A stretch of 64,000 bases of DNA from Pseudomonas sp. DTU12.3 (lineage in GTDB: Bacteria; Pseudomonadota; Gammaproteobacteria; Pseudomonadales; Pseudomonadaceae). The translations under genes and the position numbers were made by a program. The notes under the pieces were generated by a model. It searched no databases. It was not told the DNA's origin and saw nothing but the letters and a program-made list of their open reading frames with translations. The stretch lies in NCBI RefSeq assembly GCF_004124275.1, contig NZ_CP027218.1:3351501-3415500 (forward strand), given 5' to 3'. Positions within the stretch are counted from its first letter, which is position 1. The number at the start of each line of letters is the position of its first letter. Positions 1-9,698 of this stretch are shown in pieces.

Positions 1-456
1 AGGCTGGATTTCTACCGTCGGGAGATCCAGTACGAAACCAGCATTCTGGCCAATCGCACTGACGCTTACCTGGCGGCGCAATCGTTTCTGGTGATTGCCT
101 TCGCCTCGTGCATGGCCAATCTCAACCCGGAATGGGGCAAGTTGTTCACCCTCGTGGTGCCACCTTTTCTGGCGCTGCTTGGGTTGCTCAGCTCGTTGAA
201 CGCCTGGCCGGGCATTCGCGCGGCGTACGACATCATCGATCACTGGCATTTCAAACAGAGTCATTTGCTGCACAGTGAGCCGCTCATGGGTTTGGCGTAT
301 GACGAGTCGCCGCTGTTCAGTGAGATGGAGTCGAGCCACAAGGGTTATCGCAAGTCGCTGCTGTTCTCAGTGCGTACCCCATGGATTTTTGCGGCGTTCT
401 GGATGATGTTGGGCAGTTACTCAGTGTTCATCCAGGTGACTAACCCCGGAGGCTGA
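1..456 (+). CDS. Membrane protein of unknown function, 3' part only
   Basis: The reading frame is open from the first base of the window and stops at 454-456, so the true start lies upstream and at least 151 residues are present. The visible part begins with a charged stretch (RLDFYRREIQYETSILANRT), followed by two closely spaced hydrophobic segments (around QSFLVIAFASCMANL and LFTLVVPPFLALLGLLSSL). A polar loop and a C-terminal hydrophobic segment (TPWIFAAFWMMLGSYSVFI) follow. This suggests a small inner-membrane protein with about three membrane spans. I do not recognise the family and assign no function. A strong terminator hairpin lies just after the stop codon, so this is the last gene of its transcript. 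Confidence 0.75.
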   Translation, partial: RLDFYRREIQYETSILANRTDAYLAAQSFLVIAFASCMANLNPEWGKLFTLVVPPFLALLGLLSSLNAWPGIRAAYDIIDHWHFKQSHLLHSEPLMGLAYDESPLFSEMESSHKGYRKSLLFSVRTPWIFAAFWMMLGSYSVFIQVTNPGG

Positions 457-465
457 TCGACAGGC

Positions 466-506
466 AAAGAAAAAGCCCGGCCATACCAGCGCCGGGCTTT
501 TTCTTT
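466..506. terminator. Bidirectional rho-independent terminator
   Basis: The arms AAAGAAAAAGCCCGGC (466-481) and GCCGGGCTTTTTCTTT (491-506) are perfect inverse complements around a 9-base loop. Each strand therefore reads a GC stem followed by a T run. It lies between two convergent genes (ending at 456 and 517) and can terminate both. Confidence 0.93.
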
Positions 507-516
507 AGCTGAATCA

Positions 517-813
517 TTACGCCGTGGTTTCCAGCTCTCGACGCAACTGTACCGAGTTGTGCGAGGACATCGGGATCGGCGGGAAATCTTCGTTGAGCAC
601 ACACAGATGGTCGATGGCATCTTCAAACATCAGATCGGCTCGTTTGCGCATGGCTCGATAACGCTCGAATTGCTCGAAGTCCAGATTGTCGGTTTCAAGC
701 ATTTCGTTGGCCGCACGGTTGAGGGCATGGGCGTTTTCGAACAATTGGCGATTGCGTTCCAGAGCCAGTGCTCTGCAGGCTTTGATTTGCGCAGGAGTCG
801 AGCATTCTTTCAT
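517..813 (-). CDS. Small hypothetical protein (98 aa)
   Basis: This is a 98-residue soluble protein rich in charged and aromatic residues, starting MKECSTPAQIKACRALALER. It is probably mainly helical and has no signal peptide or membrane segment. It ends next to the shared terminator at 466-506 and is followed upstream by about 185 bp of non-coding sequence, so it is likely transcribed alone. The amino-acid composition looks like real coding sequence, and plus-strand frames over the same DNA are poorer. I do not recognise a named family and infer no function. Confidence 0.7.
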   Translation of the reverse strand: MKECSTPAQIKACRALALERNRQLFENAHALNRAANEMLETDNLDFEQFERYRAMRKRADLMFEDAIDHLCVLNEDFPPIPMSSHNSVQLRRELETTA

Positions 814-998
814 GACCGTAACCTTACTTTTCTGGATTCCTTTTCATAGGCATGAAGCCGCAGGGGAACCGAACCTGCCGGGCCCCACCGAATCGATCCA
901 GCGGGGGTTATGCTTGTGACTGTCGGGAGTTACGCCGCGATCCATTTTTTTTCAAAAGAAAATTCGATGAATTCCTGCAGAAAATTTCGCGATAAAAA

Positions 999-2342
999 TC
1001 AGTTTTTTCGCTGTTTGCCTTGTTCGTAGCGAGCGAGGATGGGCTGAGTGCTGATGCCATGCAGCAAAATGCTCAGCGCCACCACCGACAGCGTGAGGTC
1101 CGTGCACACCGTCGCCAGCGTGTCGCTCAAACCATGGTTCAAGGCGTAGAACAGATAGAACAGGCTGCCGATCCCGCGAATGCCGAACCAGCCGATCAAC
1201 CCGCGTTGGCGGCGGTCGAGCAGGGTTCCCCACGGCATCAGCGCGATACACGCCGGGCGGATCAGACAGAACAACACACCGCCGACCAACAACGCGCGCC
1301 AATCCCAGTGCTCGATCAGTACCACGCCGAGCAGGGTCACCAGAAACACTTCCATGGCGCGTTCGACCAGACCGCCGAACGACAACATATCGCCCATCAT
1401 GATGCCGGCCGCCACCTGACCGCTCTCCATCTGCTCGGTGTTGCCATGCACGGCATGCTGCGGTTCGACGTTCTGATGCCCGACCACCGGCTGCACCAGG
1501 TGTTCGGCGGGCGGTTGGCTGGCGCCGGTGGATTTCACTTCGACCTGGCGCAGGCCCAGGCCGGCGGCAAACACCGACAAAAAGCCGTAGCCACCGATCG
1601 CATCGGCGACGACATAAGCCAGGGCGATCAGCGATAACGCCAGATAATCATTCGGGCTCAGCGTGCTGTCGTCATTGAGGATGCGCAGCGACAGCGTCAC
1701 CCGGCCGATGCCTCGGCCCATCCAGTAACCGGTCAGCAAGCCGGCAGGCACCGCCCAGAATAAACTGCGCAAAACCCAGCCCTGCCATTCGGCAGCACTG
1801 CCTTCGCCGTGAATCAGCAACAGCCCGAGGATGACGAACGGGAAGGCGATGCCATCGTTCAGCCCGGCCTCGCCGGACAGGCCAAAACGCACGCTGTCAA
1901 CATCCCGAGCATCATTGACCTGGACCAGCGCCGCGAGTACCGGATCGGTCGGCGCCAACATCGCCCCGATCAACAGCGACGGCCCCCACGGCAACTGCAA
2001 CGCCCAGTGCAGCAACAGGCAAACCCCGGCGATGGTCAGCACCATCACCGGCCCGGCCAGCCCGAAAGCGATCCGCCAGCGCTTGTCGCGCAAGGGCAGG
2101 CGCAACTTCAGTCCGCAGACAAACAGTGAAAACAGCACGGCGACTTCTGTCAGGTGCTCCATCCACAGCGAAGCGTCCTGCAAGGGCAATTCGAGCAAGT
2201 CGAGACCACTGGGACCGATGCCGATGCCCAGCAGCAGGCAGACTGCCGAGGTGGTCACGGGCATCCAGCGCAGGTACGAGGAGGTCAGTGCCAGGGTCAG
2301 CAGCACCGCGCCGAGGACCGCCACCCACACGATAAAGCTCAT
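999..2342 (-). CDS. CPA1-family Na+(K+)/H+ antiporter
   Basis: This 447-residue polytopic membrane protein has about 12 hydrophobic segments and fits the monovalent cation:proton antiporter family (NhaP-like). The motif LAPTDPVLAALVQ at residues 129-141 and GEAGLNDGIAFP at about 157-168 match the conserved TDP and ND regions where these exchangers bind cation and proton. A polar insert near residues 270-320 (rich in Gln, His and Glu, around PPAEHLVQPVVGHQNVEPQ) probably forms a cytoplasmic loop. Its expected role is exchange of internal Na+ or K+ for H+ across the inner membrane for pH and salt homeostasis. Ion preference cannot be read from sequence. It appears monocistronic, with a REPIN upstream. 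Confidence 0.88.
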   Translation of the reverse strand: MSFIVWVAVLGAVLLTLALTSSYLRWMPVTTSAVCLLLGIGIGPSGLDLLELPLQDASLWMEHLTEVAVLFSLFVCGLKLRLPLRDKRWRIAFGLAGPVMVLTIAGVCLLLHWALQLPWGPSLLIGAMLAPTDPVLAALVQVNDARDVDSVRFGLSGEAGLNDGIAFPFVILGLLLIHGEGSAAEWQGWVLRSLFWAVPAGLLTGYWMGRGIGRVTLSLRILNDDSTLSPNDYLALSLIALAYVVADAIGGYGFLSVFAAGLGLRQVEVKSTGASQPPAEHLVQPVVGHQNVEPQHAVHGNTEQMESGQVAAGIMMGDMLSFGGLVERAMEVFLVTLLGVVLIEHWDWRALLVGGVLFCLIRPACIALMPWGTLLDRRQRGLIGWFGIRGIGSLFYLFYALNHGLSDTLATVCTDLTLSVVALSILLHGISTQPILARYEQGKQRKN

Positions 2343-2408
2343 GATGTGCCGCCCTCAGTGATTAATGACGGCCGCCTGCAGAGACCCTTTCGCTTCTGAC
2401 GCCGCCCC

Positions 2409-2492
2409 TGTAGGAGCTGCCGCAGGCTGCGATCCTTTGACCTTGTTTTTAGCATCCACATCAAAAGATCGCAGCCTGCGGCAGCTCCTACA
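2409..2492. repeat. REPIN: inverted pair of GTAGGAGCTGCC-type REPs
   Basis: Two REP units, each close to TGTAGGAGCTGCCGCAGG followed by CTGCGATC and TTTGA, face each other around a short AT-rich centre. The same element recurs at 4788, 56079 and 60195, and as half copies at 14366 and 47443. These are Pseudomonas-type repeats found only between genes here. Confidence 0.9.
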
Positions 2493-2502
2493 GTTCGTTT
2501 AC

Positions 2503-3360
2503 TCACAGCATCGGCTTACCGCCGGTCACGCCATAGCGCTGGCCGGTGATGTAACTGGCTTCATCCGAGGCCAGCAGCACGTAGATCGGCGCTACTTCCA
2601 CTGGTTGTCCGGGGCGGCCGAGCGGGGTTTGTGCGCCGAAGTTCTGTACTTCTTCGTCGGGCATGGTCGAGACGATCAAAGGCGTCCAGATCGGCCCCGG
2701 CGCGACGCAGTTCACGCGAATCTCTCGCGGCCCGAGCATCTGCGCGAGGCCGCCGGTGAAGTTGGCGATGGCGCCTTTGGTGGTAGCGTAGGCGAGCAGG
2801 GACGGCTTGGGCATGTCCGAGTTGATCGAACTGGTGTTGATGATCGACGCACCGGCGCGCATGTGTTTGATCGCGGCCTGGCACAGCCGGAAAATCGCCG
2901 TGATGTTGACGTCGAAAGTCATCACCCACTCCTCGTCGGGGATTTCCTCGAAGGTCTCGTGGGTCATCTGGAACGCGGCGTTGTTGACCAGCACGTCGAT
3001 GCGTCCGAAACGCTCGACCGTCTTGTCGACCAACGCCTGGCAATGGGCTTTCTGCGCGATGTCACCGGGCAGCAGTAAACACTGGCGACCGGCCTGTTCG
3101 ACCCAGCGCGCGGTTTCCTTGGCGTCTTCGTGTTCATTCAGATAGGCGACGGCAACGTCGGCACCTTCACGGGCAAAAGCAATCGCCACGGCGCGGCCGA
3201 TACCGCTGTCGGCGCCGGTGATCAGGGCAATCTTGCCGGCCAGCCGACCGGAGCCGACATAGCTTTGCTCGCCGCAATCGGGATAGGGCTCCATCTTGCG
3301 TTGCGAACCGGGCACGGCTTGGGCTTGAGTAGGGAAGGGCGGTTTTGGATAGTCGGTCAT
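2503..3360 (-). CDS. Short-chain dehydrogenase/reductase, YghA-like
   Basis: This NAD(P)-dependent SDR oxidoreductase has 285 residues from the chosen start. The N-terminal extension (MTDYPKPPFPTQAQAVPGSQ) before the Rossmann fold is typical of the YghA/general-stress-protein-39 subgroup. The cofactor motif TGADSGIGRA, the NNAAFQ motif, the catalytic YATTK and the C-terminal substrate loop PGPIWTPL are all visible. The ATG at 3360 was chosen because GGAG lies 7 bases upstream and it fits the family N-terminus. An in-frame ATG at 3462 would add 34 unrelated residues. The substrate is unknown; relatives are stress-induced aldehyde or alcohol reductases. It is flanked by REPINs on both sides, so it is probably a single-gene transcript. 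Confidence 0.88.
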   Translation of the reverse strand: MTDYPKPPFPTQAQAVPGSQRKMEPYPDCGEQSYVGSGRLAGKIALITGADSGIGRAVAIAFAREGADVAVAYLNEHEDAKETARWVEQAGRQCLLLPGDIAQKAHCQALVDKTVERFGRIDVLVNNAAFQMTHETFEEIPDEEWVMTFDVNITAIFRLCQAAIKHMRAGASIINTSSINSDMPKPSLLAYATTKGAIANFTGGLAQMLGPREIRVNCVAPGPIWTPLIVSTMPDEEVQNFGAQTPLGRPGQPVEVAPIYVLLASDEASYITGQRYGVTGGKPML

Positions 3361-3469
3361 CGCGGGTCTCCGAGGTCTCAGGGCAGGTATGGGTGGTTGA
3401 CCCGGATTTTTTGCCGTGAGTTCGATCGGATTTCCGCTGCATTTTCCGACTTGGAAATGCAAAAACCAA

Positions 3470-3559
3470 TGTGGGAGCGGGCTTGCTCGCGAATGCGGTG
3501 TATCAGTCAGTACGTTTAATCACTGACAGACCGCTTTCGCGAGCAAGCCCGCTCCCACA
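3470..3559. repeat. REPIN: inverted pair of TGTGGGAGCGGGC-type REPs
   Basis: TGTGGGAGCGGGCTTGCTCG on the left and its inverse complement ending GCCCGCTCCCACA on the right flank a 30-40 base centre. It is a second REP sequence class, also present at 10757-10844. It fills the gap between two minus-strand genes. Confidence 0.9.
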
Positions 3560-3576
3560 GGGGATCTGCAGGCGCT

Positions 3577-4731
3577 TCAGGAATGACGATGTGCCAGAGC
3601 GCGCTCCATGCGGGCGATGCCTTCTTCGAGCAGCGAGCGCGGGCAGCCGAAGTTCAGGCGCACGAATTGCTGGTGCTGATCGCCGAAGTCGAGGCCGGCG
3701 CTGAGGCCGATCTTGCCCTGTTCGAGGAAGAACTGCTGCGGGTTGGCCAGCTCCAGCGCCGAGCAATCAAGCCACGCCAGGTACGTGCCCTGCGGCACAT
3801 TGAGGGTAACGCCCGGCAAGCGGCTGCGCACGGCTTCAACCAGCCAGTCACGGTTGCCTTGCAGATAGGTTTTCAGCTCGGCCAGCCACGGCGCGCCTTC
3901 GCTGTAGGCCACGCGCGTCGCTTCCATGCCCAGCGGATTGACGCTATCGACCATGCCGCAACGGGTGTGGTTGACGCGTTCGCGCAGGGCGGCGTCCTGA
4001 ATGATCATGAACGAGGTCTTCAGGCCGGCGATGTTGTAGGCCTTGCTCGCCGACATCAGGGTGATGGTACGTTGGGCGATTTCCGCGCTGAGCGAGGCGG
4101 TGGGAATATGCACGCGACCGTCGAAGCACAACTCGGCGTGGATCTCGTCGGAGATGATCCAGGCGTCCTGCGCCACACAGATCTCGGCCACGGCTTGCAG
4201 CTCATCACGGCCAAAGACCTTGCCGAGCGGGTTGTGCGGATTGCTCAGCAGCAGCGCGCCGCCACCGTTCAACGACGCACGCAGCGCGTCCAGCGGCGTC
4301 AGGTAAGTGCCATCCGCCTGCGCGTCGAATTCCAGCTCGACTTTGTTCAAGCCCCAATGCCCCGGTGCATGGCGCAGCGGCGGGTAATTCGGCACTTGCA
4401 CCACGACGTTCTGTTGCGCCTGCACCAGTGCTTTCAAAGCCATGTTGAAACCGGACTCGACGCCCGGCAGGAAGATCAGCTCTTGCGGTTTGACCTGCCA
4501 GGCAAACTTGGCCCATAGGTCGGCGACGATGGCCTCGCGCAGGTTGTCCTGAGCGACGCTGTAACCCACCAGCGGGTGCAGCAGGCGCTGTTGCAACGCC
4601 TCGATGATCACCGGTGGCGCGGCGAAATCCATATCAGCGACCCACATCGGCAACACATCGGCCGAATAGCGGCTCCATTTGGTGCTGCCGGTGTCGTGGC
4701 GGTCGAATACCTGATCAAAATCGAAAGTCAT
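3577..4731 (-). CDS. MalY/PatB-type PLP C-S lyase or aminotransferase
   Basis: This 384-residue fold-type I PLP enzyme of the aminotransferase I/II family belongs to the MalY/PatB (cystathionine beta-lyase-like) branch. It begins MTFDFDQVFDRHDTGSTKW, followed by the branch signature LPMWVADMDF. The motifs SNPHNPLG and ISDEIHAEL are visible, as is the PLP-lysine motif SASKAYNIAGLK. Expected chemistry is beta-elimination from cystathionine or cysteine conjugates, giving a thiol, pyruvate and ammonia; some homologues are transaminases. The start at 4731 was chosen because it matches family N-termini; 13 additional in-frame residues to 4770 look unrelated. REPINs lie on both sides, so it is probably monocistronic. 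Confidence 0.87.
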   Translation of the reverse strand: MTFDFDQVFDRHDTGSTKWSRYSADVLPMWVADMDFAAPPVIIEALQQRLLHPLVGYSVAQDNLREAIVADLWAKFAWQVKPQELIFLPGVESGFNMALKALVQAQQNVVVQVPNYPPLRHAPGHWGLNKVELEFDAQADGTYLTPLDALRASLNGGGALLLSNPHNPLGKVFGRDELQAVAEICVAQDAWIISDEIHAELCFDGRVHIPTASLSAEIAQRTITLMSASKAYNIAGLKTSFMIIQDAALRERVNHTRCGMVDSVNPLGMEATRVAYSEGAPWLAELKTYLQGNRDWLVEAVRSRLPGVTLNVPQGTYLAWLDCSALELANPQQFFLEQGKIGLSAGLDFGDQHQQFVRLNFGCPRSLLEEGIARMERALAHRHS

Positions 4732-4787
4732 GCGCGGTCTCGTGAAGGCGGGATTGGTCCTGCCGGCCATGATAAACCCATGACCCG

Positions 4788-4871
4788 TGTAGGAGCTGCC
4801 GAAGGCTGCGATCTTTTGATTTTGTTTTAAAGAGCAACATCAAAAGATCGCAGCCTTCGGCAGCTCCTACA
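4788..4871. repeat. REPIN: inverted pair of GTAGGAGCTGCC-type REPs
   Basis: It has the same architecture as at 2409-2492, with the variant GCCGAAGGCTGCGATC. It separates the divergent malY-like gene and the formate dehydrogenase operon. Any fdnG promoter should therefore lie between 4872 and 5031. Confidence 0.9.
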
Positions 4872-4988
4872 CAGATTTGTGTATTGCCCGACAACCGGCC
4901 GCCGGTCGGTTTTCACACGGATTGTGTGGTCATTGTCTACAGTGAAAAGGTCGGCAGACGTTTGCCGCAACCGTGTTTGTCCAGACAA

Positions 4989-5010
4989 AACCCGGCACAA
5001 GTACCGGGTT
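4989..5010 (+). promoter_or_regulatory. Leader hairpin just upstream of the fdnG ribosome-binding site
   Basis: AACCCGG (4989-4995) and CCGGGTT (5004-5010) are perfect complements around an 8-base loop. The hairpin ends 11 bases before the AGGAG Shine-Dalgarno (5021-5025) of fdnG. There is no T run, so it is more likely an mRNA stability or translation element than a terminator. Its function is inferred only from position. Confidence 0.4.
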
Positions 5011-5031
5011 CCACCTGATCAGGAGTGCACG

Positions 5032-8000
5032 ATGGATCTCAGCCGTCGTCAGTTCTTCAAGGTCGCCGGTATCGGCCTTGCAGGCTCGAGCCTGGGCGCG
5101 TTGGGCATGGCCCCAACGCTGGCCTTCGCCGAGCAGGTGCGCCACTTCAAGCTTGCCCACACCCATGAAACCCGCAACACCTGTCCGTATTGCTCGGTCG
5201 GCTGCGGGTTGATCATGTACAGCCAGGGCGATGGAGCGAAGAACGTAGCGCAGAGCATCATTCACATCGAGGGCGACGCCGACCATCCGGTCAACCGCGG
5301 CACCCTCTGCCCGAAAGGCGCCGGCTTGCTCGACTTCATTCACAGCCCCGGCCGTTTGCTCTACCCGCAAACGCGCAAACCGGGCAGCAGTGAATGGACG
5401 CGGATCAGTTGGGACGAAGCGCTCGATCGCATTGTCGACCTGATGAAAACCGACCGTGACGCCAACTTCATCGAACAGAATGCCAACGGGCAAACGGTGA
5501 ATCGCTGGCTGAGCACCGGGTTCCTCGCCGCGTCGGCAGCGTCCAACGAAGCCGGTTACATCACCCAAAAGGTGATTCGCAGTCTCGGCATGCTGGGGTT
5601 CGATAACCAGGCGCGTGTCTGACACGGCCCGACGGTGGCAAGTCTTGCCCCGACGTACGGCCGTGGTGCCATGACCAATACCTGGACCGATATCGCCAAC
5701 GCGAATCTGATCCTGGTGATGGGTGGCAACGCAGCAGAAGCGCATCCGTGCGGCTTCAAATGGGTGACCGAAGCCAAAGCGCATAACGCGGCGCGGCTGA
5801 TTGTGGTCGATCCGCGTTTTACCCGTACCGCGTCCGTGGCTGACTACTACGCGCCGATCCGCACCGGTACCGACATCGCCTTCATGGGCGGGCTGATCAA
5901 TTACCTGCTGACCGAGGACAAGATCCAGCACGAGTACGTGCGCAATTACACCGACGTGTCGTTTATCGTCAGAGAAGGCTATGGCTTTGAAGACGGCATC
6001 TTCAGCGGCTACGACGTCGCCAAGCGCAGCTACACCGACAAGTCCGGCTGGGGCTACGAAATGGGCGATGACGGTTTCGCCAAAGTCGACCCGACGCTGC
6101 AACACCCGCGCTGCGTCTATCAATTGATGAAGCAGCACTACAGCCGCTACAACATCGACCTCGCGAGCCAGATCTGCGGCATGCCGGTCGATGCCATGCA
6201 GAAAATCTGGGACGAAATCGCCACCTGCTCGATTCCGGGCAAGACCATGACGATTCTCTACGCCCTCGGCTGGACGCAGCACTCGATCGGTGCGCAGATC
6301 ATTCGTAGCGCGGCGATGGTGCAACTGCTGCTGGGCAACGTCGGCATGCCGGGTGGCGGGGTCAATGCCTTGCGCGGACACTCCAATATTCAGGGGCTGA
6401 CCGACCTTGGGTTGCTGTCCAATGCGCTGCCGGGATACCTGACACTGGCCAGCGACAGCGAGCAGGACTACGGTCAGTTCATCCATAAACGCACGCAAGT
6501 TCCGCTGCGCCCGGGGCAATTGTCCTACTGGCAGAACTACAGCAAATTCCACGTCAGCCTGATGAAGTCGTGGTACGGCGCCAACGCCACCGCCGAAAAC
6601 AATTGGTGCTACGACCATTTGCCGAAGCTCGACATTCCCAACTACGACGTTTTGAAGATGTTCGACCTGATGAGCCAGGGCAAGGTCAACGGCTACTTCT
6701 GCCAAGGCTTCAACCCGATTGCCGCGTTGCCGGACAAAAACCGCGTGATGGGCGCATTGGCGAAGTTGAAGTGGCTGGTGGTGATGGATCCGCTGGCCAC
6801 CGAAACCTCGGAGTTCTGGCACAACGTCGGGCCGTACAACGATGTGAAAAGCGACGAAATCCACACCGAAGTCATTCGCCTGCCCACCACTTGTTTCGCC
6901 GAAGAGGACGGCTCGCTGGTCAACAGCAGCCGCTGGCTGCAATGGCACTGGAAAGGCGCCGATGGCCCGGGCGAAGCGCAGACCGACATTCGCATCATGG
7001 CCGAACTGTTCCTGCGCCTGCGCAAGCGTTATCAGGCCGAGGGCGGAAAATTCCCCGATCCGCTGCTGAAACTGACCTGGCCGTACAAGATCCCCGACGA
7101 GCCTTCGCCGGAGGAATTGGCCAAGGAAATCAACGGTAGCGCCGTGGCGGATTTCACCGATGCCACCGGCGTCGCGGTCAAGGCTGGCTCGCAACTGGCA
7201 GGCTTTGGCTTGCTCAAGGATGACGGCAGCACCGCGTCGGGTTGCTGGATCTTTGCCGGTAGCTGGACCGAGGCTGGCAACCAGATGGCGCGCCGCGACA
7301 ACAGCGATCCTTACGGCATGCACCAGCATTTGGGCTGGGCGTGGGCCTGGCCGGCCAACCGGCGGATTCTCTACAACCGTGCTTCGGCGGATGTCGCCGG
7401 CAAGCCGTGGGATCCGAAAAAACGTCTGGTCTGGTGGAACGGCAAGGCTTGGGGCGGCACCGACGTCCCGGACTACAAGGCCGACGTGCCACCGGAAGCC
7501 GGAATGAACCCGTTCATCATGAACCCCGAGGGCGTCGCGCGGTTCTTCGCCGTCGACAAGATGAACGAAGGGCCATTCCCCGAGCACTACGAGCCGTTCG
7601 AAACGCCGATCGGCATCAACCCGCTGCACCCGCAAAACAAGAAAGCCACCAGCAACCCGGCGGCGCGGATCTTCGATTCGGTCTGGGAAACCCTCGGCGA
7701 GGCCAAGGACTTCCCGTACGCCGGCACCAGTTACCGGCTGACCGAGCATTTCCACTTCTGGAGCAAGCACTGCAAGTTGAACGCGATTGCTCAACCCGAG
7801 CAGTTCGTGGAAATCGGCGAAGTGCTGGCGAAAGAGAAGGGTATAGCTGCCGGCGATCGCGTGCGGGTCAGTTGCAAGCGCGGCTTTATCGAAGCGGTGG
7901 CGGTAGTGACGAAAAGGATCCGACCGCTGCAGGTCAACGGCCAGGTCGTGCATCAGATCGGCATTCCGTTGCATTGGGGTTTTACCGGCCTGACGCGTCA

Positions 8001-8097
8001 CGGTTACCTGACCAACACCCTCGTGCCGTTCCTCGGCGATGGCAATACACAGACCCCGGAATCCAAGTCATTCCTGGTCAACGTGGAGAAACTCTAA
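5032..8097 (+). CDS. fdnG: Formate dehydrogenase-N alpha subunit, selenoprotein
   Basis: This is the catalytic, periplasmic Mo-bis-MGD subunit of formate dehydrogenase-N/O, which oxidises formate to CO2 and passes electrons to the beta subunit. It has 1021 residues if the in-frame TGA at 5620-5622 is read as selenocysteine (residue 197, context ARVUHGPTVASLAPTYGRGA, as in enterobacterial FdnG). Residues 4-10 carry the twin-arginine motif SRRQFFK. An N-terminal [4Fe-4S] site is formed by Cys51, Cys54, Cys58 and Cys93. The ATG at 5032 has AGGAG upstream and begins the Tat signal. A SECIS-like hairpin follows the TGA, and selA, selB and selC lie downstream in the same window. The next gene starts directly after the TAA stop. 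Automated callers would split this gene at the TGA. Confidence 0.97.
5620..5661 (+). promoter_or_regulatory. UGA selenocysteine codon with bacterial SECIS-like hairpin
   Basis: The TGA at 5620-5622 is followed by CACGGCCCGACGGT and then an apical hairpin: GGCA (5637-5640), loop AGTCT (5641-5645), TGCC (5646-5649). The lower stem can extend through CGACGG and flanking bases. Placement about 15 bases after UGA and a loop containing GUCU match known bacterial SECIS elements bound by SelB domain IV. The exact stem limits are estimated by eye. Confidence 0.85.
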
Positions 8098-9033
8098 ATG
8101 GCCAGCCAAGACATTATTGCCCGCTCGGCCACGACCACGGTGCCACCGTCGGTGAGGAATCAGGAAGAAGTGGCCAAGCTGATCGACACCACCAAGTGCA
8201 TCGGCTGCAAGGCCTGCCAGGTCGCCTGCTCGGAATGGAACGAGCTGCGCGACGAGGTCGGCCACAACCACGGCACCTACGACAATCCGCAGGACTTGAG
8301 CGCTGAAACCTGGACGTTGATGCGCTTCACCGAGCACGAAACCGACGCCGGCAACCTCGAATGGCTGATCCGCAAGGACGGCTGCATGCACTGCGCCGAG
8401 CCGGGTTGTCTGGCGGCGTGCCCGAGCCCCGGCGCGATCATCAAGCATGCCAACGGCATCGTCGATTTCGATCAGGATCACTGCATCGGTTGCGGGTATT
8501 GCATCACCGGTTGTCCGTTCAACATTCCGCGCATTTCGCAGAAAGATCACAAGGCCTACAAATGCACCTTGTGTTCGGATCGCGTGGCGGTAGGCCTGGA
8601 GCCGGCCTGCGTGAAAACCTGTCCGACCGGCGCCATCGTCTTCGGCACCAAGGAAGACATGAAGGAACACGCTGCCGAACGCATCGTCGACCTGAAAAGC
8701 CGTGGTTTCGAGAATGCCGGTCTGTATGACCCGGCCGGTGTTGGCGGCACGCATGTGATGTATGTGCTGCACCATGCGGACACGCCGAAAATCTATGCGG
8801 GTTTACCGCAGGATCCAGCGATCAGCCCGTTGGTGGGTCTGTGGAAAGGCATCAGCAAACCTTTGGGCCTGTTGGCCATGGGCGCGGCGGTGCTGGCCGG
8901 GTTCTTCCATTACGTGCGCATCGGCCCGAATCGCGTCGAAGAAGATGAGCATCCAACGCCACCCGATACCTCGGTGCATGTCGTCGATCCGGCGGTGCAC
9001 ACCTTCGATCCACGCGGGGAGGAGCGGCCATGA
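8098..9033 (+). CDS. fdnH: Formate dehydrogenase-N beta (iron-sulfur) subunit
   Basis: This 311-residue ferredoxin-type subunit carries electrons from FdnG to the membrane cytochrome. Four cysteine clusters are visible. The first is Cys34/37/40/44 ([11 protein letters not shown]). The others are [26 protein letters not shown], and CTLCSD with a later CVKTCP. These are sufficient for four [4Fe-4S] clusters. A C-terminal hydrophobic helix (around [18 protein letters not shown]) anchors it in the membrane, as in FdnH/FdoH. The ATG follows the fdnG stop with no gap, and its own stop overlaps the fdnI start by 4 bases (ATGA), so the subunits are translationally coupled. Confidence 0.96.
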   Translation: MASQDIIARSATTTVPPSVRNQEEVAKLIDTTKCIGCKACQVACSEWNELRDEVGHNHGTYDNPQDLSAETWTLMRFTEHETDAGNLEWLIRKDGCMHCAEPGCLAACPSPGAIIKHANGIVDFDQDHCIGCGYCITGCPFNIPRISQKDHKAYKCTLCSDRVAVGLEPACVKTCPTGAIVFGTKEDMKEHAAERIVDLKSRGFENAGLYDPAGVGGTHVMYVLHHADTPKIYAGLPQDPAISPLVGLWKGISKPLGLLAMGAAVLAGFFHYVRIGPNRVEEDEHPTPPDTSVHVVDPAVHTFDPRGEERP

Positions 9034-9695
9034 GCAACAAAACGATCCTGCGTTACACCGCCAACCAGCGCACCAATCACTGGCTGGTGGCGATCCTGTT
9101 TTTCATGGCCGGGCTGTCCGGGCTGGCGTTGTTTCATCCGTCGCTGTTCTGGCTGAGCAACCTGTTCGGCGGCGGGCCGTGGACGCGGATTCTGCACCCG
9201 TTCATGGGTGTGGCGATGTTTGTGTTGTTCCTCGGCCTGGTGTTTCGTTTCTGGCGTGCGAATTTCTTTATCGACAATGACTGGAAATGGATGCGCCGCA
9301 TCGATCGGGTGTTGGTCAACGATGAAGAAAGCGTGCCGCCGGTAGGCAAGTACAACGCCGGGCAGAAGATGCTGTTCTGGACTTTACTGCTGTGCATGCT
9401 CGGTTTGTTGTTTACCGGGCTGGTGATCTGGCGCGCCTATTTCAGTGCGTATTTCGGCATCAGCGTGATTCGCTGGGCGATGCTCCTGCATGCGCTGGCC
9501 GGGTTTGTGCTGGTGCTGAGCATCATCATTCACATCTACGCCGGGCTGTGGATCAAGGGCTCGGTGGAAGCGATGATGCACGGCTGGGTCAGCCGCGCCT
9601 GGGCGAAGAAACACCATGAACTGTGGTATCGCGAGATCACCCGCGATGAACGCAACCCGGACGTGCCGGAGCGACCGATCACCAAAAAGGGCTGA
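9030..9695 (+). CDS. fdnI: Formate dehydrogenase-N gamma subunit, cytochrome b556
   Basis: This 221-residue membrane subunit with four hydrophobic spans carries two b-type hemes and passes electrons from FdnH to the quinone pool. The conserved N-terminal [14 protein letters not shown] contains a likely heme-ligand His17. Another His lies in the last span region ([21 protein letters not shown]). Length and topology match FdnI/FdoI. The start overlaps the fdnH stop by 4 bases. The fdhE start lies 3 bases after its stop. Confidence 0.95.
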   Translation: MSNKTILRYTANQRTNHWLVAILFFMAGLSGLALFHPSLFWLSNLFGGGPWTRILHPFMGVAMFVLFLGLVFRFWRANFFIDNDWKWMRRIDRVLVNDEESVPPVGKYNAGQKMLFWTLLLCMLGLLFTGLVIWRAYFSAYFGISVIRWAMLLHALAGFVLVLSIIIHIYAGLWIKGSVEAMMHGWVSRAWAKKHHELWYREITRDERNPDVPERPITKKG

Positions 9696-9698
9696 CTT

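Noticed and set aside
5620..5622. fdnG as a pseudogene with a premature stop
   Set aside because: The TGA has selenocysteine context and a SECIS-like hairpin; the frame continues with full FdnG similarity.
4930..8001. 1023-codon open frame antisense to fdnG
   Set aside because: It is a GC3 shadow of a certain gene; no domain or plausible composition, and it ends inside the operon leader.
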